Translations under genes and position numbers: made by a program
Shown here: positions 61,365-64,000 of the stretch, piece after piece
Layout: each line of letters begins with the position of its first letter
How positions within the stretch are numbered: position 1 is the first letter of the stretch
The notes under the pieces: model-generated
Databases searched by the model: none
The model's input: the letters and a program-made list of their open reading frames with translations, nothing else
Told to the model about the DNA's origin: nothing
Assembly: GCA_051294375.1 (NCBI GenBank)
Contig: CM119263.1
Coordinates: forward strand, 5,326,010 to 5,390,009
Direction of reading: 5' to 3'
Origin: Paraspadella gotoi
Taxonomy: Eukaryota; Chaetognatha
DNA: 64,000 nt

Positions 61365-61389
61365 GTCGTCTGTCGTCGTCGTCTCGTCG

Positions 61390-61427
<38 letters not shown>

Positions 61428-61615
61428 GTCGGCGTCGTCGTCGTCCTGTCGTCGTCGTCGTCGTCGCGTCGTCTCTGTCGTCGTCGGTTCGTGTCGTCGT
61501 CGTCGTCGTCGTCGTCGTCGTTTCGTCGTCGTCGTCGTCGTCGTCGTCTCGTCGTCGTCGTTCGTCGTCGTCGTCGTCGTCAGTCGTCTCGTCTGTCGTC
61601 GTCGTGTCCGTCACG
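61365..61615 (+). repeat. Long (GTC)n trinucleotide tract
   Basis: About 250 bases of GTC units with frequent single-base slips. It is the longest trinucleotide tract in the window, inside the segment found only in version 3. The frame slips again look like uncorrected read errors. Confidence 0.88.
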
Positions 61616-61844
61616 CTGTTTTTCTATATAAAAACTACTACGCTGTTATAGGTTTGGCTGATGACTTTACCGTTTTTTTTGTAAATAAAAATTATTATGA
61701 TTATGAAATAAAGTTTACAAAATGTGCATTCATGTAAGTTAAAAATTAGATATTGGCTACTCATCTTGAAATAGCTTGATATTTTCTTATTACATTTGGA
61801 TTTTAAGTATTTTTTGTTTGAATTTCCACTTCATCTATGATTTA

Positions 61845-61876
61845 CTGCAATATGCAAATGAGATATAGTACTCATT
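61845..61876 (+). repeat. Hairpin motif family, copy 3
   Basis: CTGCAATATGCAAATGAGAT followed by CTCATT (61871-61876), so AATGAG and CTCATT pair across an 8-base loop. It shares 16 of 18 core positions with copies 1 and 2 and the same hairpin position, in otherwise unrelated sequence. Confidence 0.55.
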
Positions 61877-62755
61877 GTCACATCCAAATTAGTATAGTAG
61901 AAATGCTTTAATCTAATTTACATATTGCGTATAATAATATTGAAGATGAAATCAAAAATTTTTTTTTAATCTTCTATAAAGAAATGGAACTCAAAATAAC
62001 CCTTTTTAATGAGAAGCAGATCTTAATTTTAATACAAATAAAAATAAAATTCTTTTACAAGCTGCGATTGCGAAAAATTGGAAAAATTTCCAATGCTAAA
62101 CCATTGTAACTTTTTTGCCTTTCTTTTATTTATTTTATTTCTTTTAGTCTTTTATTCAGAAAAAAACGAGTTCAGTATCTGCACTACTGTACAGCTGGCC
62201 TGGCCAAGCAAGCTGTCCAGCTTTGTCTCTCTTTCTCTTCTCTTTCTCTCTTTCCTGTCTCCTTTCTCTCTTTACGATCTCTTGCTGATCGTTCTTTTTT
62301 GAAAAATTATGATTATGTTTTTTCTTTCTCTCTTTCACTCATCACGTATTTGTTTGTTTTATTTACGATGAAATGATTCATCGCGTCAATGAATGACTAT
62401 CATCGCAATCAATGAATGACTATCATCATGGCTTGATCCTTTATGCTTTTAAGATTTTTTTTAATTAGTCTTAATTCTGTATTTGTACGTTACATTATTA
62501 TATATTCGTTTGAATTTAAGAAATAAAAGTTAGCAATAAAAAATTAATAAAAAAATATATACCTTATAAAGTTTAAAATGTGTTATTACTTATAAATTAA
62601 ATATAAAGTTCACGAATATTACACGAATATACTCGTATTTACATGTACTTTAAAGCTCCATTATCCACTCTTTATTGTTTCCTTCTCTTCTTTCTCTCTT
62701 TATTCGATCTTGCTCTCTCCCTCTCTCCTCTTCTCTCTCTCTCTCTTCTCTCTCT

Positions 62756-62787
<32 letters not shown>

Positions 62788-63180
62788 ACTCTCTCTCTCT
62801 CTCTCTTTGTTCATCTTTTTTTTGCCGTGAGCATTGTAACGGAAATTTCCGTTCCTTGCTTTTGTTCCGTTGTCTTGTGCTCTTTGCAGCAATATCGATT
62901 CCCTATTTAAATAATCAGTTGTGTTTTCCTTAATTTTTTTTTTCCAAAGTTTATACTGATGTTATAAATTAATCATTTAGGAATGTAAACTGTATCACAA
63001 TGGGATAATTGCCATTTAAATAATATTAAAATTTAATATAAATTAACACTAGATTTTTTTAAAAATCCATCCGTTACCGGTGGTGAGGCTGAGCCACGCC
63101 CCTCGGCATTGTGCTCTTCTCTCTCTCGTTCTTCTTCACGAACGTTTATCGATTTAGACAATCCTCTCGCTTTCTCTCTC

Positions 63181-64000
63181 TCTCTCTCTCTCTCCTTCTC
63201 TCGCTCTCTCTCTCTCTTCTCTCTCTCTCTCACTATGTAGCCCAAACCCGTTTCCTATCTTAATACAATTCAATTCAATTCTCTTTTTCTCTCTCTCTCT
63301 CACATTCTCTCCTACATTCTCTCTTTTTTTTACCTTTCTTCGATTTTTCTGTCTGGGATAATTTGTTTAGTTTTTTTTAAATTAATTAATGGAAGAAAAA
63401 TCGTTAACCTCACGTCGATAGATCGAGACGCCAGTTGCGCGTGAAAAAAAAAGAAAATGAAGTTTATAAATGTGAGATATACTAGATTTAAACGTGAGAT
63501 GTGAAATATAGATTTAAAACTCTGTGTGATTTTGAATTTGAATATGAATGGGATTTGAAATGTGAACGCGAGTTGTAAAAGCGAATGTGAAACGCAGGTT
63601 TTTTTTTCATTCGTGAACGAATTTTCACTCATTCGTCTCTGCCAATTTTGATGCTTCAAAACAAACAACAACATTTCTCTTCTCACATCAGAATTCATCA
63701 CAACATCATTGATTATCGTCATCATCATTAGCATCGTCATCATCGTCATCATCACTATTCCATTATTTATATTTTTGTCATTTTATACTTTTCAATTCCT
63801 TCTGTCATCTCGTTTCTCTCCTCTATATTTCATTTAATTAAATTTGATTTGAATTAAATTTATTTTCATTCATTTTTCATTTTATATCATTTCCTCAATA
63901 TCCCAGCTCGCTTTTAACTTTTAACTTTTCCTTCTCCCCTGATCTTCCCATCATCCCCCCCACTATAAGAGCTTATTAGGGTGGATGACGGAAAATATCA
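63181..64000. other. Unique noncoding right flank
   Basis: CT microsatellite followed by AT-rich sequence without N or duplicate. It includes an ATG/CAT-rich trinucleotide stretch near 63715-63755. The base quality looks normal. No gene or RNA is recognised. Confidence 0.6.

Larger units (their letters stand above)
61298..62452. mobile_element. Extra 1.15-kb segment present only in version 3
   Basis: Version 2 reads GGTCGGTCTGTCCATA, a T-run, then ATTAGTCTTAATTCTG (48396-48440). Version 3 has the same left part to about 61297 and the same right part from about 62463, with about 1.15 kb between. The segment begins TCAAGGCCATGA (61297-61308), and near its right end has TCATGGCTTGA (62426-62436), an imperfect inverted repeat. 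Inside are the long (GTC)n tract, the third hairpin motif and AT-rich DNA without a coding frame. It may be a non-autonomous element inserted at a T-run, or a deletion in version 2; the inverted ends could be chance. Confidence 0.5.
49119..63180 (+). repeat. Repeated locus, version 3 (full length)
   Basis: Covers in one N-free run everything seen in versions 1 and 2. Most differences from version 1 are single-base insertions scattered through the sequence. Differences of larger scale are the inversion at about 51525-52050 and the extra 61298-62452. It runs on the right into unique sequence (63.2-64 kb). Content is the same microsatellite and low-complexity DNA, with no gene that survives inspection: the longer open frames follow GA, CT, GTC or TTTTC tracts. 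Confidence 0.87.

Noticed and set aside
61212-61737. Arg/Val/Ser-repeat and Asp/Thr-repeat frames
   Set aside because: Translations of (GTC)n; single-base slips break every frame.
32416-63180. A true tandem array of a new 14-kb repeat unit
   Set aside because: Junctions sit at fixed 25-N gaps, versions 1 and 2 overlap by 3 kb, and the differences are error-like indels; false duplication is simpler.

Overview
The window is animal nuclear DNA. The genes are split by short GT..AG introns with frame-preserving junctions, and their products are metazoan: a latrophilin-type adhesion receptor, a cholinesterase-like adhesion protein, TM2D3 and a neutral alpha-glucosidase. The latrophilin has the lectin / HormR / GAIN / 7TM order with no olfactomedin domain, which is the invertebrate form. 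With AT-rich introns, tRNA-derived SINE copies and very abundant (GA)n and (GTC)n microsatellites, an invertebrate, perhaps an arthropod, is the best guess. The species cannot be fixed from this sequence.

The left 28 kb is gene-dense and all six genes lie on the minus strand. In coordinate order they are: a single-exon Arg/Gly-rich protein with an acidic C-terminal half (3053-4669); a single-exon protein with three C2H2 zinc fingers (5970-6911); a nine-exon GH31 alpha-glucosidase closest to GANC (7628-12989); a six-exon catalytically dead esterase-like membrane adhesion protein (13747-17028); a single-exon TM2D3 (17171-18142); and a 17-exon latrophilin (20275-27912). I rebuilt every splice junction by hand and reading phase is kept throughout the three multi-exon genes. 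No shared pathway links all six. Two (esterase-like adhesion protein, latrophilin) are cell-surface adhesion or signalling proteins and TM2D3 is a conserved membrane protein linked to Notch signalling in flies.

The right part, 28-64 kb, holds no gene I can support. From about 31.7 kb it is a field of (GA)n/(CT)n, (GTC)n and C/T-rich low-complexity sequence with ten N gaps. Its main feature is that one locus of about 14 kb appears more than once: 32.4-42.13 kb, 42.16-49.09 kb and 49.12-63.2 kb are overlapping versions of the same sequence. They differ mostly by one-base indels and are joined at exact 25-N gaps. I read this as uncollapsed haplotypes or noisy gap-filling rather than true tandem duplication. 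A segment of about 0.53 kb is inverted between two versions, and one version carries about 1.15 kb that another lacks.

Other structure: two tRNA-derived SINEs in the first 2 kb, a 366-bp fold-back element and a separate repeat fragment inside glucosidase introns, a degenerate AT-rich minisatellite at 19.2-19.6 kb, and a short hairpin-forming motif (RCAATATGYAAATGAG...CTCATT) at three unrelated places. I found no convincing new molecular system. The most useful observations are the assembly structure, the hairpin motif family, the catalytically dead esterase-like protein and the intronless TM2D3.
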